Positions 36,456 to 47,528 of a stretch of DNA of 64,000 bases are shown here, in pieces; position 1 is the stretch's first letter; each line of letters begins with the position of its first letter. The position numbers and the translations under genes are program-made. Origin of the DNA: Photorhabdus thracensis (lineage in GTDB: Bacteria > Pseudomonadota > Gammaproteobacteria > Enterobacterales > Enterobacteriaceae); the NCBI RefSeq assembly GCF_001010285.1, contig NZ_CP011104.1:2976001-3040000 (forward strand), written 5' to 3'. The notes beneath the pieces are model-generated. The model had not been told where the DNA came from, did no database searches, and worked only from the letters and a program-made list of their open reading frames with translations.

Positions 36456-36637
36456 ATAACTGGCAACTGGAGCCCGAAATTAATCTTGGTTTACTTAAAT
36501 ATACAGAGGTCAAAGGAGATTTTGCTTTTATTCAAGAAGATTTCTTGCTTTGTTTAAAAGTAGGAACGATGGGAGTGACTATTGGTGGTATAGAATTCTG
36601 GTTTATATACTACCGCCAGTACAACTCACGTAAATGA
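36452..36637 (+). CDS. small hypothetical protein after the displaced toxin remnant
   Basis: A 61-residue frame whose ATG overlaps the TGA of the displaced C-terminus, the usual toxin/immunity coupling. The C-terminal half is hydrophobic (CLKVGTMGVTIGGIEFWFIY). It may be a remnant of the immunity gene that once accompanied the displaced toxin. No family is recognised, and it may be non-functional. Confidence 0.35.
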   Translation: MNNWQLEPEINLGLLKYTEVKGDFAFIQEDFLLCLKVGTMGVTIGGIEFWFIYYRQYNSRK

Positions 36638-36679
36638 AATTAATATCCAGTCTTTGGATTGCTATTTGGAGAAATTTTA

Positions 36680-36839
36680 TGAAATGTATTCAGTGTGAAA
36701 ACCCGGCATTACATGAATCAGATTTTTGTGCCAGATGTGAAGAGAAAGAGCTGAAAAAGAAAAAACACCTTTACTTTACATTATCCTTTTAGTTTTTACT
36801 TTGTTATTTGTAATCACTGACTTAATGTTGGGTTATTAA
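36680..36839 (+). pseudogene. frameshifted zinc-ribbon plus membrane-anchor mini-protein
   Basis: The frame starts MKCIQCENPALHESDFCARC, with two CxxC knuckles, after a GGAG site. It reaches a premature stop at codon 37. In the neighbouring frame the sequence continues as a hydrophobic segment IILLVFTLLFVITDLMLGY to a stop at 36839. Adding one A to the A6 run at 36760-36765 would join the two parts into a protein of about 53 residues. It may be the remains of an accessory or immunity gene of the old toxin cassette. Confidence 0.55.
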
Positions 36840-36959
36840 ATATATGGGATAAAACTGGATTATAATAATCTTTCTCTACTTTTTAGAAATGTGTTTTGTG
36901 CATGCATATGGATACCTTACTTTATTGTATCTATTCGGGTTAAAAGAACATTTATAAGA

Positions 36960-37879
36960 TAATTATTGGGAATAGGTTGTTTTTTAAATAATTTATAACC
37001 AATATTCATTCAAAAAAGAAGTTATCTTTGTGGAGAATAACGGATTGGCGAATGCAGGGCGAGATCTCATTTTTCGAAAAATGGAATCCTGTCCTGCATT
37101 TTTTATCTTCATAAATCAGCCTCTTATATAAAAGCTTTAATCTCTCTGTATTCGCGTTTTTAAATGGTCAGTAAATAAAATAAGCGAAGGAGAGTATTGC
37201 CGATAAATATAAATGAATTAAACATAGCAGAGAATAGGCCGTTTTTAGTCATTCTGTACCTTTTTCAAATCTGGCATTAAAGGGGGGATTATTTTAACCC
37301 TATAGCTGACGAATAGCGAAGTTAATCACCGATAAAAAGGCGCTTTCGATTGCCCAAAAAGGGAAATACAAGTGAAAAGAAAGAATGAACTATGTTAAAA
37401 AGGTGATCATAAGTAAAACAATTCTCATTTAATAAATAGTTTTCACTGAGCAGTTTTTTTAAATCTAATGGTTTTTTCTATTTTCTAATCTATAGTTAAT
37501 TTCACCATTTTCATTAAACTGACACTGAGTTTTTTCCTTTTCTTGTATTTGATTTTCTAGATTTAAAACCAGAGGGGATAACCGGTATGCTAATGACTTT
37601 AAGATTAACACCTATTTATTTAATTGTTTTTAATGCGATTAAATAAATTTTTTTATTCTTTTTTCGTTGTTAATCCAATTAGTTTAAAGGTTTATCGGTT
37701 TTATTTAATGGTTGTCTATGATTTTACGTAAAATTTCTACAGTCATGTAAAATCGTTTATTTGAGAAAACTTGCTTAATGCGGTTAATCCTGTTAAATGT
37801 TTTGATATAATCTCATACCCTTTTGGATTAACGCTGTTGTTCTGTTATCTAAAACCCGTTTTTACGGGGGTTTTCTCTT
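36960..37879. repeat. right copy of the diverged long direct repeat flanking the CDI region
   Basis: The same orientation and order as 8644-9368, with an extra stretch of about 188 bases (37327-37514) between the two halves. It is non-coding. The end holds a better hairpin (AAAACCCGTTTTTACGGG) than the left copy. Recombination between the copies would delete about 28 kb including the whole CDI locus. Confidence 0.85.
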
Positions 37880-38275
37880 CCAATGTTAATAATAGCATCA
37901 AGTTTTTTACCCGCTTTAAAAAATCCTTAATCACTTGTTTTTATCTTTATTGATTAAAGTTTTTACCTGTTTTTTCATGATACGCTTGCCATTTTTTCCA
38001 GATTTTAAAACCAAGCAGACAAACAAAAATGGCTTTTTTTAACTGCTGTTTTATCATTTTTCAGATAAAGCATATTTAATTTCTACTTGAGTGAGTGAAA
38101 GTTTCTATAATCCTTTGCTTTTAAATGGCACGAAAAAGGATAATCCACATGATTTAACTTGAGAGAATCGGGCTCTGCGGAGTTAATAAAAAGCAATAAA
38201 CCGCAAGGTTAAAGACAGTAAAAACAACGTTAAAATCCATCTGACAATGATAATCAAGACGTTAAAAATCAGCAA
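37880..38275. other. AT-rich stretch without recognisable genes
   Basis: No open frame or RNA gene could be supported between the direct repeat and the accC terminator. The right edge of the accessory region lies somewhere here. Confidence 0.5.
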
Positions 38276-38303
38276 TTTAAGGAGCGTTTAAACGCTCCTT
38301 AAA
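38276..38303 (-). terminator. terminator after accC
   Basis: TTTAA-GGAGCGTTTAAACGCTCC-TTAAA forms a long perfect palindrome with A/T-rich borders, 27 bases after the accC stop (reading left). It can act in both directions and insulates the accBC operon from the accessory region. Confidence 0.75.
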
Positions 38304-38329
38304 GATATGTTGATGTTATTAAACCAGTT

Positions 38330-39679
38330 TTACGTTTCCTGTAATCCCAGTTTTTTCTCCAGATAGTGAATATTGGTGCCACCATTCTGGAAGTTTTCAT
38401 CATTCATAATCGTCTGTTGCAGCTCGATATTTGTCTTGATGCCATCAATGATCAGTTCTGCCAATGCATTTTTCATGCGGGCAATGGCGTTATCACGATT
38501 TTCACCGTAAGTAATCAGCTTACCAATCATGGAATCATAGTAAGGTGGTACGGTGTAGCCGGCATAAATATGCGATTCCCAACGTACGCCAAATCCACCC
38601 GCTGAGTGGAAGCGGGTAATTTTACCTGGGCTTGGCAGGAAAGTGTGCGGATCTTCGGCGTTGATGCGACACTCAATGGCGTGACCACGAACAACAACGT
38701 CTTTCTGCTTAATTGAAAGTGGCATACCGGCGGCAATCCGCAATTGTTCTTTAATCAGATCAACACCGGTAATCATTTCTGTCACTGGATGCTCAACCTG
38801 AATACGGGTGTTCATTTCAATGAAATAGAATTCGCCGTTTTCATACAGGAATTCGAAAGTACCGGCGCCGCGATAGCCAATTTCAATACATGCGTTGGAG
38901 CAGCGTTCACCAATGCTGCGGCGCATTTCTGGCGTGATGCCTGGTGCAGGAGCTTCTTCAACCACTTTCTGGTGACGGCGTTGCATAGAGCAATCACGTT
39001 CAGCCAAATAAATTGCTTGACCCTGACCATCGGCCAGTACCTGGATTTCAATATGACGCGGGTTTTCAAGGAATTTTTCCATGTAAACCATATCGTTGTT
39101 GAAAGCAGCTTTTGCTTCCGCACGGGTCATATTGATTGATTGTTCCAGATCTTTATCACTGCGGACGACGCGCATACCGCGACCACCGCCGCCACCGGAT
39201 GCTTTAATGATCACTGGATAGCCGATGCGTTTAACAATGGCTTTGTTTTTCTCTGTATCATCAGATAACGGACCATCAGAGCCAGGTACACAAGGAACGC
39301 CTGCTTTTTTCATCGCATTAATAGCGGAAACTTTATCACCCATCAGGCGGATCGTTTCTGCTCTTGGGCCAATAAAAATAAAGCCGGAACGTTCAACTTG
39401 TTCAGCAAAATCTGCGTTTTCAGACAAGAAACCGTAGCCGGGGTGAATGGCTACTGCACCGGTGATTTCTGCCGCAGAAATAATCGCTGGGATATTCAGA
39501 TAGCTTTTTGCAGAAGCTGCCGGGCCAATACAGATAGTTTCGTCTGCCAACAGCACGTGTTTTAAGTCACGATCCGCAGATGAATGTACCGCAACGGTTT
39601 TAATCCCCAACTCTTTACAAGCTCGCAGGATACGCAGGGCGATTTCACCACGGTTAGCAATTACAATTTTATCAAGCAT
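38330..39679 (-). CDS. accC: acetyl-CoA carboxylase, biotin carboxylase subunit
   Basis: A 449-residue ATP-grasp enzyme, the same length as E. coli AccC. It carboxylates biotin on AccB using ATP and bicarbonate, the first step of fatty-acid synthesis. Visible motifs are the N-terminal [20 protein letters not shown], the glycine-rich ATP loop [12 protein letters not shown], the catalytic segment [18 protein letters not shown], and IQVEHPVTE. It lies 12 bases downstream of accB in the standard operon. Confidence 0.97.
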   Translation of the reverse strand: MLDKIVIANRGEIALRILRACKELGIKTVAVHSSADRDLKHVLLADETICIGPAASAKSYLNIPAIISAAEITGAVAIHPGYGFLSENADFAEQVERSGFIFIGPRAETIRLMGDKVSAINAMKKAGVPCVPGSDGPLSDDTEKNKAIVKRIGYPVIIKASGGGGGRGMRVVRSDKDLEQSINMTRAEAKAAFNNDMVYMEKFLENPRHIEIQVLADGQGQAIYLAERDCSMQRRHQKVVEEAPAPGITPEMRRSIGERCSNACIEIGYRGAGTFEFLYENGEFYFIEMNTRIQVEHPVTEMITGVDLIKEQLRIAAGMPLSIKQKDVVVRGHAIECRINAEDPHTFLPSPGKITRFHSAGGFGVRWESHIYAGYTVPPYYDSMIGKLITYGENRDNAIARMKNALAELIIDGIKTNIELQQTIMNDENFQNGGTNIHYLEKKLGLQET

Positions 39680-39691
39680 GGGAACGCCTCG

Positions 39692-40162
39692 TTATTCGAT
39701 GACGACCAATGGCTCGTCAAATTCAACGGCTTGACCGTTTTCCATAAGAATGGCTTTAACTACACCCGCTTTGTCGGCTTCAATCTGGTTCATCATTTTC
39801 ATGGCTTCAACGATGCAGAGGGTGTCACCTACATTGACAGGTTGACCGACTTCGACAAATGGTTTCGCATCTGGGCTGGGTGTACGGTAGAAGGTCCCCA
39901 CCATTGGAGAACGAACAATGTGACCGCTGATTGCTGCTGATCTTTCGCTGATTGTTTCCGGCAGAGCCTGAGAAGGAGCAACAGCGTTAGCCAGAGCAGG
40001 TTGTTGAGCTTGAACGGGAATATATTGTTGAGCTGCCGGAAAACTCTGGGGGGCTAATGCGCGGCTGATGCGCACTGACTCTTCCCCTTCAGAAATTTCC
40101 AGTTCAGAAATGCCAGATTCTTCAACCAGCTCGATCAGTTTTTTTATCTTACGAATATCCAT
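39692..40162 (-). CDS. accB: biotin carboxyl carrier protein of acetyl-CoA carboxylase
   Basis: A 156-residue protein as in E. coli. The N-terminal dimerisation part ([20 protein letters not shown]) is followed by an Ala/Pro/Gln linker (about 55-75). The C-terminal biotinyl domain carries the biotin-lysine motif [12 protein letters not shown]. It forms an operon with accC; aroQ lies 25 bases upstream. Confidence 0.97.
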   Translation of the reverse strand: MDIRKIKKLIELVEESGISELEISEGEESVRISRALAPQSFPAAQQYIPVQAQQPALANAVAPSQALPETISERSAAISGHIVRSPMVGTFYRTPSPDAKPFVEVGQPVNVGDTLCIVEAMKMMNQIEADKAGVVKAILMENGQAVEFDEPLVVIE

Positions 40163-40187
40163 GAGTGTGATTCCGTACTCTTCTGTT

Positions 40188-40643
40188 TCATTTAGTTGAG
40201 TTTTGCAAGCGGTTTACCGCTGCCTGTAATGCAAAGCTATAGCCATCTACCCCTAAACCGCAGATTACACCAACAGCAAGATCTGAAAGATATGAGTGAT
40301 GACGAAATGGCTCGCGCGCGTGAACATTGGAGAGGTGGATCTCAATAAATGGGATCTTTACCGTCAACAGTGCATCACGCAGTGCCACGCTGGTATGCGT
40401 GAATGCAGCAGGGTTAATTAAAATAAAATCAGTATTACCCTGTGCAGAATGAATTCTATTTATCAGCTCAAACTCTGCATTGGATTGCAGGTGACTGAAT
40501 TTAACTCCTAATTGATAGGCCTCTTCAGACAATTTGCTGACGATATCGTCGAGCGTTAAGTTGCCATAGATATCAGGCTCCCTGGTTCCTAACATATTCA
40601 GGTTAGGGCCGTTAAGGAGTAAAATGTGAAATTTGTCTGCCAT
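40188..40643 (-). CDS. aroQ: 3-dehydroquinate dehydratase, type II
   Basis: A 151-residue shikimate-pathway enzyme converting 3-dehydroquinate to 3-dehydroshikimate. The type II signature [19 protein letters not shown] is at the N-terminus. [17 protein letters not shown] and [21 protein letters not shown] carry the active-site Asn, His and Arg residues. It heads the aroQ-accB-accC cluster common in enterobacteria. Confidence 0.95.
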   Translation of the reverse strand: MADKFHILLLNGPNLNMLGTREPDIYGNLTLDDIVSKLSEEAYQLGVKFSHLQSNAEFELINRIHSAQGNTDFILINPAAFTHTSVALRDALLTVKIPFIEIHLSNVHAREPFRHHSYLSDLAVGVICGLGVDGYSFALQAAVNRLQNSTK

Positions 40644-40851
40644 TGTGCTGGTATCTCCGGCAATTTGTCAACAATTGCCCAACATAATCCTATATTAATG
40701 ATTTGTCATCTTTTTAAAACAGCCACAAGTTCATTTCGGCGATAAAGCCCGACATTATAATGATATCGTAGCATTTAGCAGCTAAATACTGGTCTTATCA
40801 GAGAAAATGTCAAGAATAAAGCCATTGTACTTTAGAGGCTAGTCACAATTC

Positions 40852-41829
40852 TTAACTAATTCTTACCAATGTACGTCCTGTAACCTGGTTAGCTATCAAT
40901 TTATTTGCGTATTCCACGGTTTGGTCCAGTGTTATCTCAGTCGTTGCCTGTTGGTAAAAATAAGCGGGCAGTAGTTTTTGTAAGCGTTGCCACACCGCAG
41001 ATCGCTTGGTGGATGGAACCGTGACAGATTCTACGCCTTGCAAACGTATGTTCCGTAAAATAAATGGCATGACTGTTGTTGGCAGATCTGCACTACCGGC
41101 AAGCCCACAGGCTGCAACGGTACCGTTATAGTGAGTTTGAGCTAGTATTGTTGCCAGTAAATTACCGCCTACAGTATCAATTGCTCCAGCCCAAAGCTGT
41201 TTTTCTAATGGGCGGGGTGGTTGGCTAAATTCATTACGTGGCAAAACTTTTTTTGCTCCAAGGGATAACAAATATTCGTGATTTTCCTGTCTGCCGCTAA
41301 CGGCAACAACAGAATAGCCAAGTTGTGAAAGAAGCATTATCGCAGTACTTCCTACACCGCCGCTGGCGCCGGTTACAATAACATCACCACTTTCTGGTTT
41401 AACTCCGCCTTGTTCCAGCGCGATAACACACAGCATTGCGGTAAAGCCGGCAGTACCAATGATCATTGCCTGCCTGCTATTCAAACCGGTTGGTAAAGGT
41501 GTCAGCCATTCTCCTGAAACTCTGGCTTGTTCTGCCAGGCCACCCCAATGATTTTCTCCTACTCCCCAGCCGGTTAACAGTACATGCTGGCCGATATGAA
41601 AACGAGGATCTTCTGTACTGTGCACAATCCCAGAGAAATCAATACCCGGTATCATTGGGAATTGGCGGACAATTTTCCCTTTGCCTGTGATTGCTAATGC
41701 ATCTTTATAGTTTAGGGTTGACCAGTGAATATCAACGGTAACGTCTCCCACGGGAAGGTGAGAAGCATCAACTTCTTCTATGGATGCTGATAGTTGATTC
41801 TGTTGTTGCTTAAGTAGCAGAGCTTTCAT
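40852..41829 (-). CDS. acuI: acrylyl-CoA reductase (NADPH), YhdH/AcuI family
   Basis: A 325-residue medium-chain zinc-independent dehydrogenase. It shows the GroES-like N-terminus (STLNYKDALAITGKG, PGIDFSGIV) and the Rossmann NADPH site VTGASGGVGSTA. The E. coli homologue reduces toxic acryloyl-CoA to propionyl-CoA. In E. coli csrD lies between this gene and mreB; here no csrD is present. Confidence 0.92.
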   Translation of the reverse strand: MKALLLKQQQNQLSASIEEVDASHLPVGDVTVDIHWSTLNYKDALAITGKGKIVRQFPMIPGIDFSGIVHSTEDPRFHIGQHVLLTGWGVGENHWGGLAEQARVSGEWLTPLPTGLNSRQAMIIGTAGFTAMLCVIALEQGGVKPESGDVIVTGASGGVGSTAIMLLSQLGYSVVAVSGRQENHEYLLSLGAKKVLPRNEFSQPPRPLEKQLWAGAIDTVGGNLLATILAQTHYNGTVAACGLAGSADLPTTVMPFILRNIRLQGVESVTVPSTKRSAVWQRLQKLLPAYFYQQATTEITLDQTVEYANKLIANQVTGRTLVRIS

Positions 41830-43518
<1,689 letters not shown>

Positions 43519-43628
43519 GTATTAACTTGCAAGTGAGGGAGGAATGACGGGTAGATCAGACCTCCTTGCTATTGCTGTCTGGGAATTCCATTGTTTATGA
43601 AACAGCACAGTTTGGAATAGCGCAGCTT

Positions 43629-44663
43629 ATGAAGCCAATTTTTAGCAGGGGGCCTTCCCTGCAATTACGACTTTTCTTCGCTGTTATTGTTGCCATTACT
43701 CTGGTTGTGGCAGACAGCCGCCTTGATGCTCTCAATAAAGTCCGTAACTATATGGATACGGTGGTCAGTCCATTTTATTTTCTTGCCAATGGCCCGCGTC
43801 AAGTACTTGATGGTGTATCAGAAACGCTTGCCTCCCGCGAACAACTGCAATTGGAAAATCGTGCCTTACGCCAAGAATTATTGATTAAAAACAGTGATAT
43901 GCTGCTATTAGGGCAACTTAAACAGGAAAATTCCCGCTTGCGTGAACTGTTGGGATCACCTTTGCGTCAGGATGAACACATGATGGTGACACAGGTGATT
44001 TCCGGTAAGGCTAATCCTTATAGTGATCAGGTGGTTATTGATAAGGGATCAAGAGAAGGCGTTTATGAAGGGCAACCTGTTATCAGTGATAAAGGCATTG
44101 TTGGTCAGGTTGTTGCTGTCAGCCAGTTTACCAGCCGGGTATTACTGATTTGTGATACGACCCATGCTTTGCCAATCCAGGTTTTACGTAATGACATCAG
44201 GGCTATTGTTGCGGGTGCAGGCTGTGCTGATGATTTGCAATTTGAGTCATTACCCAGTAATACCGATATTCGGGTTGGTGATGTACTGGTCACTTCTGGG
44301 TTAGGTGGCCGTTTCCCGGAGGGGTATCCGGTAGCTGTGGTATCGTCAGTTAAAGTCGATAATCAGCGGGCCTATACTGTGATTCAGGCTCGGCCAACCG
44401 CAGAATTACAGCGTTTGCGTTATTTGCTGTTATTGTGGGGGGCAGATAATAACCCATCCGAACCATTGCCTCCATCAGAAGTTTATCGTGTAGCTAACGA
44501 GCGTTTAATGCAGATGATGCCTCAGGTATTGCCGCATGCAAATGAAATGGGGCCGCCAGCGCCGTCTTCTGTTTCTAATGAAATAACCAAAACGACAGGA
44601 AGAGTGGAAAATTCTGAACCAGCAGTAACGTCTGCTAAATTTATAAATGCGGGAAATCGTTAA
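43629..44663 (+). CDS. mreC: rod-shape-determining protein MreC
   Basis: A 344-residue bitopic periplasmic scaffold linking MreB to the PBP2/RodA machinery. The start at 43629 ([15 protein letters not shown]) matches E. coli MreC. One transmembrane helix (about 15-33) is followed by a coiled coil (about 65-105, [16 protein letters not shown]) and the beta-barrel domains with [20 protein letters not shown] and [16 protein letters not shown]. Its stop overlaps the mreD start (TAATG). Confidence 0.96.
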   Translation: MKPIFSRGPSLQLRLFFAVIVAITLVVADSRLDALNKVRNYMDTVVSPFYFLANGPRQVLDGVSETLASREQLQLENRALRQELLIKNSDMLLLGQLKQENSRLRELLGSPLRQDEHMMVTQVISGKANPYSDQVVIDKGSREGVYEGQPVISDKGIVGQVVAVSQFTSRVLLICDTTHALPIQVLRNDIRAIVAGAGCADDLQFESLPSNTDIRVGDVLVTSGLGGRFPEGYPVAVVSSVKVDNQRAYTVIQARPTAELQRLRYLLLLWGADNNPSEPLPPSEVYRVANERLMQMMPQVLPHANEMGPPAPSSVSNEITKTTGRVENSEPAVTSAKFINAGNR

Positions 44664-45151
44664 TGAATCAATACCGGAGTCATGGGCGTTGGATCATTTG
44701 GTTATCTTTCTTGATTGCGATGGTGCTGCAAATTATGCCGTGGCCGGAGCAAATTTATATGTACCGGCCTACCTGGTCGGCACTGTTACTTATTTACTGG
44801 GTGATGGCATTACCTCACAGGGTCAGTGTTGGTACGGGCTTTATATTGGGGATTATCATAGATCTGATTCAGGGAGCAACACTGGGTGTCAACGCCTTAG
44901 CTTACAGTCTTGTTAGCTATTTGGTGTCATTTAAGTTTCAATTATTCCGTAATATGGCACTTTGGCAGCAGGCTTTGGTCGTCGTTGCTTTATCGGTGCT
45001 GATGGATATCAGTGTTTTTTGGGCCGAATTTTTGTTATCAAATGTTGCTTTTCATCCAGAAATATTCTGGAACAGTTTGGTCAATGGTATTCTTTGGCCG
45101 TGGTTATTCCTGTTAATGCGAAAAATCCGTCGTCAATTTAATGTACATTAG
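44663..45151 (+). CDS. mreD: rod-shape-determining protein MreD
   Basis: A 162-residue inner-membrane protein with about five transmembrane helices, the third member of mreBCD. Conserved stretches are MVLQIMPWP near the first helix and [20 protein letters not shown] in the middle. It overlaps mreC by one base. The 282-base gap to maf holds no convincing gene. Confidence 0.93.
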   Translation: MNQYRSHGRWIIWLSFLIAMVLQIMPWPEQIYMYRPTWSALLLIYWVMALPHRVSVGTGFILGIIIDLIQGATLGVNALAYSLVSYLVSFKFQLFRNMALWQQALVVVALSVLMDISVFWAEFLLSNVAFHPEIFWNSLVNGILWPWLFLLMRKIRRQFNVH

Positions 45152-45433
45152 TGGTTGGAGCGCGGTTTTTTAATGTCCTGACTAAGCGCTTATTCCGGTA
45201 AACGTTATTGCAGAGGCAACTCTTGCCGATAAAATCGTGGATATGGACAGCGTACATAACCTGGAGCGTACATATAGATATGTGGGGATGATTCGTTTCG
45301 CTTTTCCTTAGGGCCGCACTGAAATGCGTTCAAAAGCGACGGCTTTTGTTTGAGTTTTGCTTTGGTGCGCTCTTTATTACAAAAATGGCAAATAAAAAGC
45401 CCTAATGAGATAAGTAGTAAGGACAATATCATC

Positions 45434-46021
45434 ATGAAAACCCTCTATCTGGCTTCCGGCTCACCAAGGCGGCGTGAGCTGGTTGAATTATTGGACTTTA
45501 AATTTGAAATTCTTTCTCCTCAGGTAAAGGAGCAATGGCAAGAGGGTGAAACTCCGCGTCAATATGTCAGCCGATTAGCAAAAGATAAATCTCTGGCGGG
45601 GGTTGTTATTGCGCCAGAGGATTTTCCCGTGTTGGGAGCGGATACTATTGTTATATTGAATGATAGGATTTTGGAAAAACCCCGTAGTGAACAACATGCC
45701 GTTGAAATGCTCAGTGTACTTTCCGGTCAGTGTCATCAGGTAATTACAGCTATTGCTTTATCAGATAGTCAGAGTACTTTAAGTGATATAGTCGTTACAG
45801 ATGTGACCTTTCGCCAATTATCCACGCAGGAAATTTTGGATTATGTAGCGACCGGTGAGCCAATGGATAAAGCGGGTGCTTATGGTATTCAGGGAAAAGC
45901 AGGTTGCTTTGTCAAAACGCTGAATGGGAGTTATCACTCAGTCGTTGGTCTGCCATTAGTGGAAACGCATGAATTAATCACAAAGTTTTTTGCGTTAGTT
46001 GATGGAAAGAGGAACACATGA
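45434..46021 (+). CDS. yhdE: Maf-like nucleoside-triphosphate pyrophosphatase (YhdE)
   Basis: A 195-residue Maf/HAM1-superfamily enzyme. The start at 45434 gives the canonical [20 protein letters not shown]; a longer frame upstream is unlikely. The Maf signature continues with [20 protein letters not shown] and [13 protein letters not shown]. The YhdE subgroup hydrolyses dTTP and UTP, removing damaged or modified nucleotides. It overlaps rng by four bases (ATGA). Confidence 0.93.
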   Translation: MKTLYLASGSPRRRELVELLDFKFEILSPQVKEQWQEGETPRQYVSRLAKDKSLAGVVIAPEDFPVLGADTIVILNDRILEKPRSEQHAVEMLSVLSGQCHQVITAIALSDSQSTLSDIVVTDVTFRQLSTQEILDYVATGEPMDKAGAYGIQGKAGCFVKTLNGSYHSVVGLPLVETHELITKFFALVDGKRNT

Positions 46022-47487
46022 CAGCAGAGTTATTAGTCAATATAACACCATCAGAAACGCGCGTTGCCTACATTGATGGTGGGATTTTGCAGGAAATCCA
46101 TGTCGAAAGGGAAGCCAAAAGGGGAATTGTCGGTAATATTTACAAAGGTCGTGTAAGCCGGGTGTTACCAGGGATGCAGGCGGCCTTTGTTGATATTGGG
46201 CTGGAAAAAGCGGCTTTTCTTCACGCCTCAGACATTGTGCCTCACACGGAATGTATTGCCGGTGAAGAACAAAAGAACTTCCATGTCAGAGATATTGCTG
46301 AATTGGTTCGCCAGGGGCAGGATTTGATGGTTCAGGTAGTGAAAGATCCACTTGGTACCAAAGGAGCTCGGTTAACTACGGATATTACGTTACCTTCCCG
46401 CTATCTGGTATTTATGCCCGGTGCTTCTCATGTTGGGGTTTCACAACGTATCGAAAGTGAAGAAGAGCGTAATCGCCTGAAAAATATTGTTGCTGACTAT
46501 TGTGATGAGCACGGTGGTTTCATTATCAGAACTGCTGCTGAGGGCGTTGGCGACGAAGAGTTAGCTCAGGATGCGGCTTTCTTGAAACGATTGTGGAGCA
46601 AGGTGATCGAGCGTAAAAAGCGTAATGTCACTAAAAATAAACTTTATGGCGAATTGGCTCTGGCTCATCGTATTTTGCGCGATTTCGCCGGAGCTGCTCT
46701 TGATCGTATTCGTGTGGATTCTCGTCTGACGTTTAATCAGTTACAGGAATTTATTAGTGAATATATTCCTAAAATGACAGCCAGATTGGAACTTTATAGT
46801 GGCAATCAACCTATTTTTGATCTGTTTGATGTAGAAAATGAGATCCAACGGGCACTCGATCGTAAAGTTGAATTGAAATCAGGTGGTTATCTGATTATTG
46901 ACCAAACAGAAGCGATGACCACAATTGATATTAATACTGGCGCATTTGTTGGGCACCGTAATCTGGAAGAGACTATCTTTAATACTAATATCGAAGCGAC
47001 GCAGGCTATTGCCAGACAATTAAGGTTACGTAATTTGGGGGGTATTATCATTATTGATTTTATTGATATGAATAGTGAAGATCACCGCCGACGGGTACTG
47101 GCTTCTCTTGAACAGGCTCTGAGTAAAGATCGTGTTAAAACAACGATTAATGGTTTTTCACAACTCGGGCTGGTGGAGATGACGCGTAAGCGAACCCGTG
47201 AAAGTATCGAGCATATACTCTGCGACGACTGTCCTACCTGCCATGGAAGAGGGACCGTAAAATCTGTTGAAACTGTCTGTTATGAAATTATGCGTGAAAT
47301 TGTGCGTGTTCACCGGGCAGTTGATGCAGATCGCTTCCTTATTTATGCCTCACCGGCCGTGGTCGAAGCACTGAGAGGAGAAGAATCTCATGCACTGGCA
47401 GAAGTGGAAATTTTTGTTGGTAAGCAGGTAAAAGTTCAGACAGAGCAGCTCTACAGTCAGGAGCAGTTTGACGTCGTTATGATGTAA
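46018..47487 (+). CDS. rng: ribonuclease G
   Basis: A 489-residue endonuclease of the RNase E/G family, the same length as in E. coli. It matures the 5' end of 16S rRNA and degrades some mRNAs. The S1 domain spans about 35-130 ([36 protein letters not shown]). The catalytic DNase-I-like domain carries the Mg-binding DFIDM. The Zn-link cysteines CPTCHGRG are intact. Confidence 0.96.
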   Translation: MTAELLVNITPSETRVAYIDGGILQEIHVEREAKRGIVGNIYKGRVSRVLPGMQAAFVDIGLEKAAFLHASDIVPHTECIAGEEQKNFHVRDIAELVRQGQDLMVQVVKDPLGTKGARLTTDITLPSRYLVFMPGASHVGVSQRIESEEERNRLKNIVADYCDEHGGFIIRTAAEGVGDEELAQDAAFLKRLWSKVIERKKRNVTKNKLYGELALAHRILRDFAGAALDRIRVDSRLTFNQLQEFISEYIPKMTARLELYSGNQPIFDLFDVENEIQRALDRKVELKSGGYLIIDQTEAMTTIDINTGAFVGHRNLEETIFNTNIEATQAIARQLRLRNLGGIIIIDFIDMNSEDHRRRVLASLEQALSKDRVKTTINGFSQLGLVEMTRKRTRESIEHILCDDCPTCHGRGTVKSVETVCYEIMREIVRVHRAVDADRFLIYASPAVVEALRGEESHALAEVEIFVGKQVKVQTEQLYSQEQFDVVMM

Positions 47488-47528
47488 TTATCTGGTTTGC
47501 TTGCTTAACAGCGCTGGCAACCAAGGAG

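Noticed and set aside
37771-37953. A 60-codon frame in the right direct repeat.
   Set aside because: The frame is not preserved in the left copy of the repeat, so it is not a conserved gene.
5956-38329. tRNA gene as an attachment site for the accessory region.
   Set aside because: I found no cloverleaf-like sequence at either margin; the only site-specific recombinase genes belong to the inner 7,350-bp element.
45205-45435. A 76-codon leftward frame between mreD and maf with a hydrophobic start.
   Set aside because: There is no good ribosome-binding site, it overlaps the maf start, and no family is recognised. It remains possible but is not supported.
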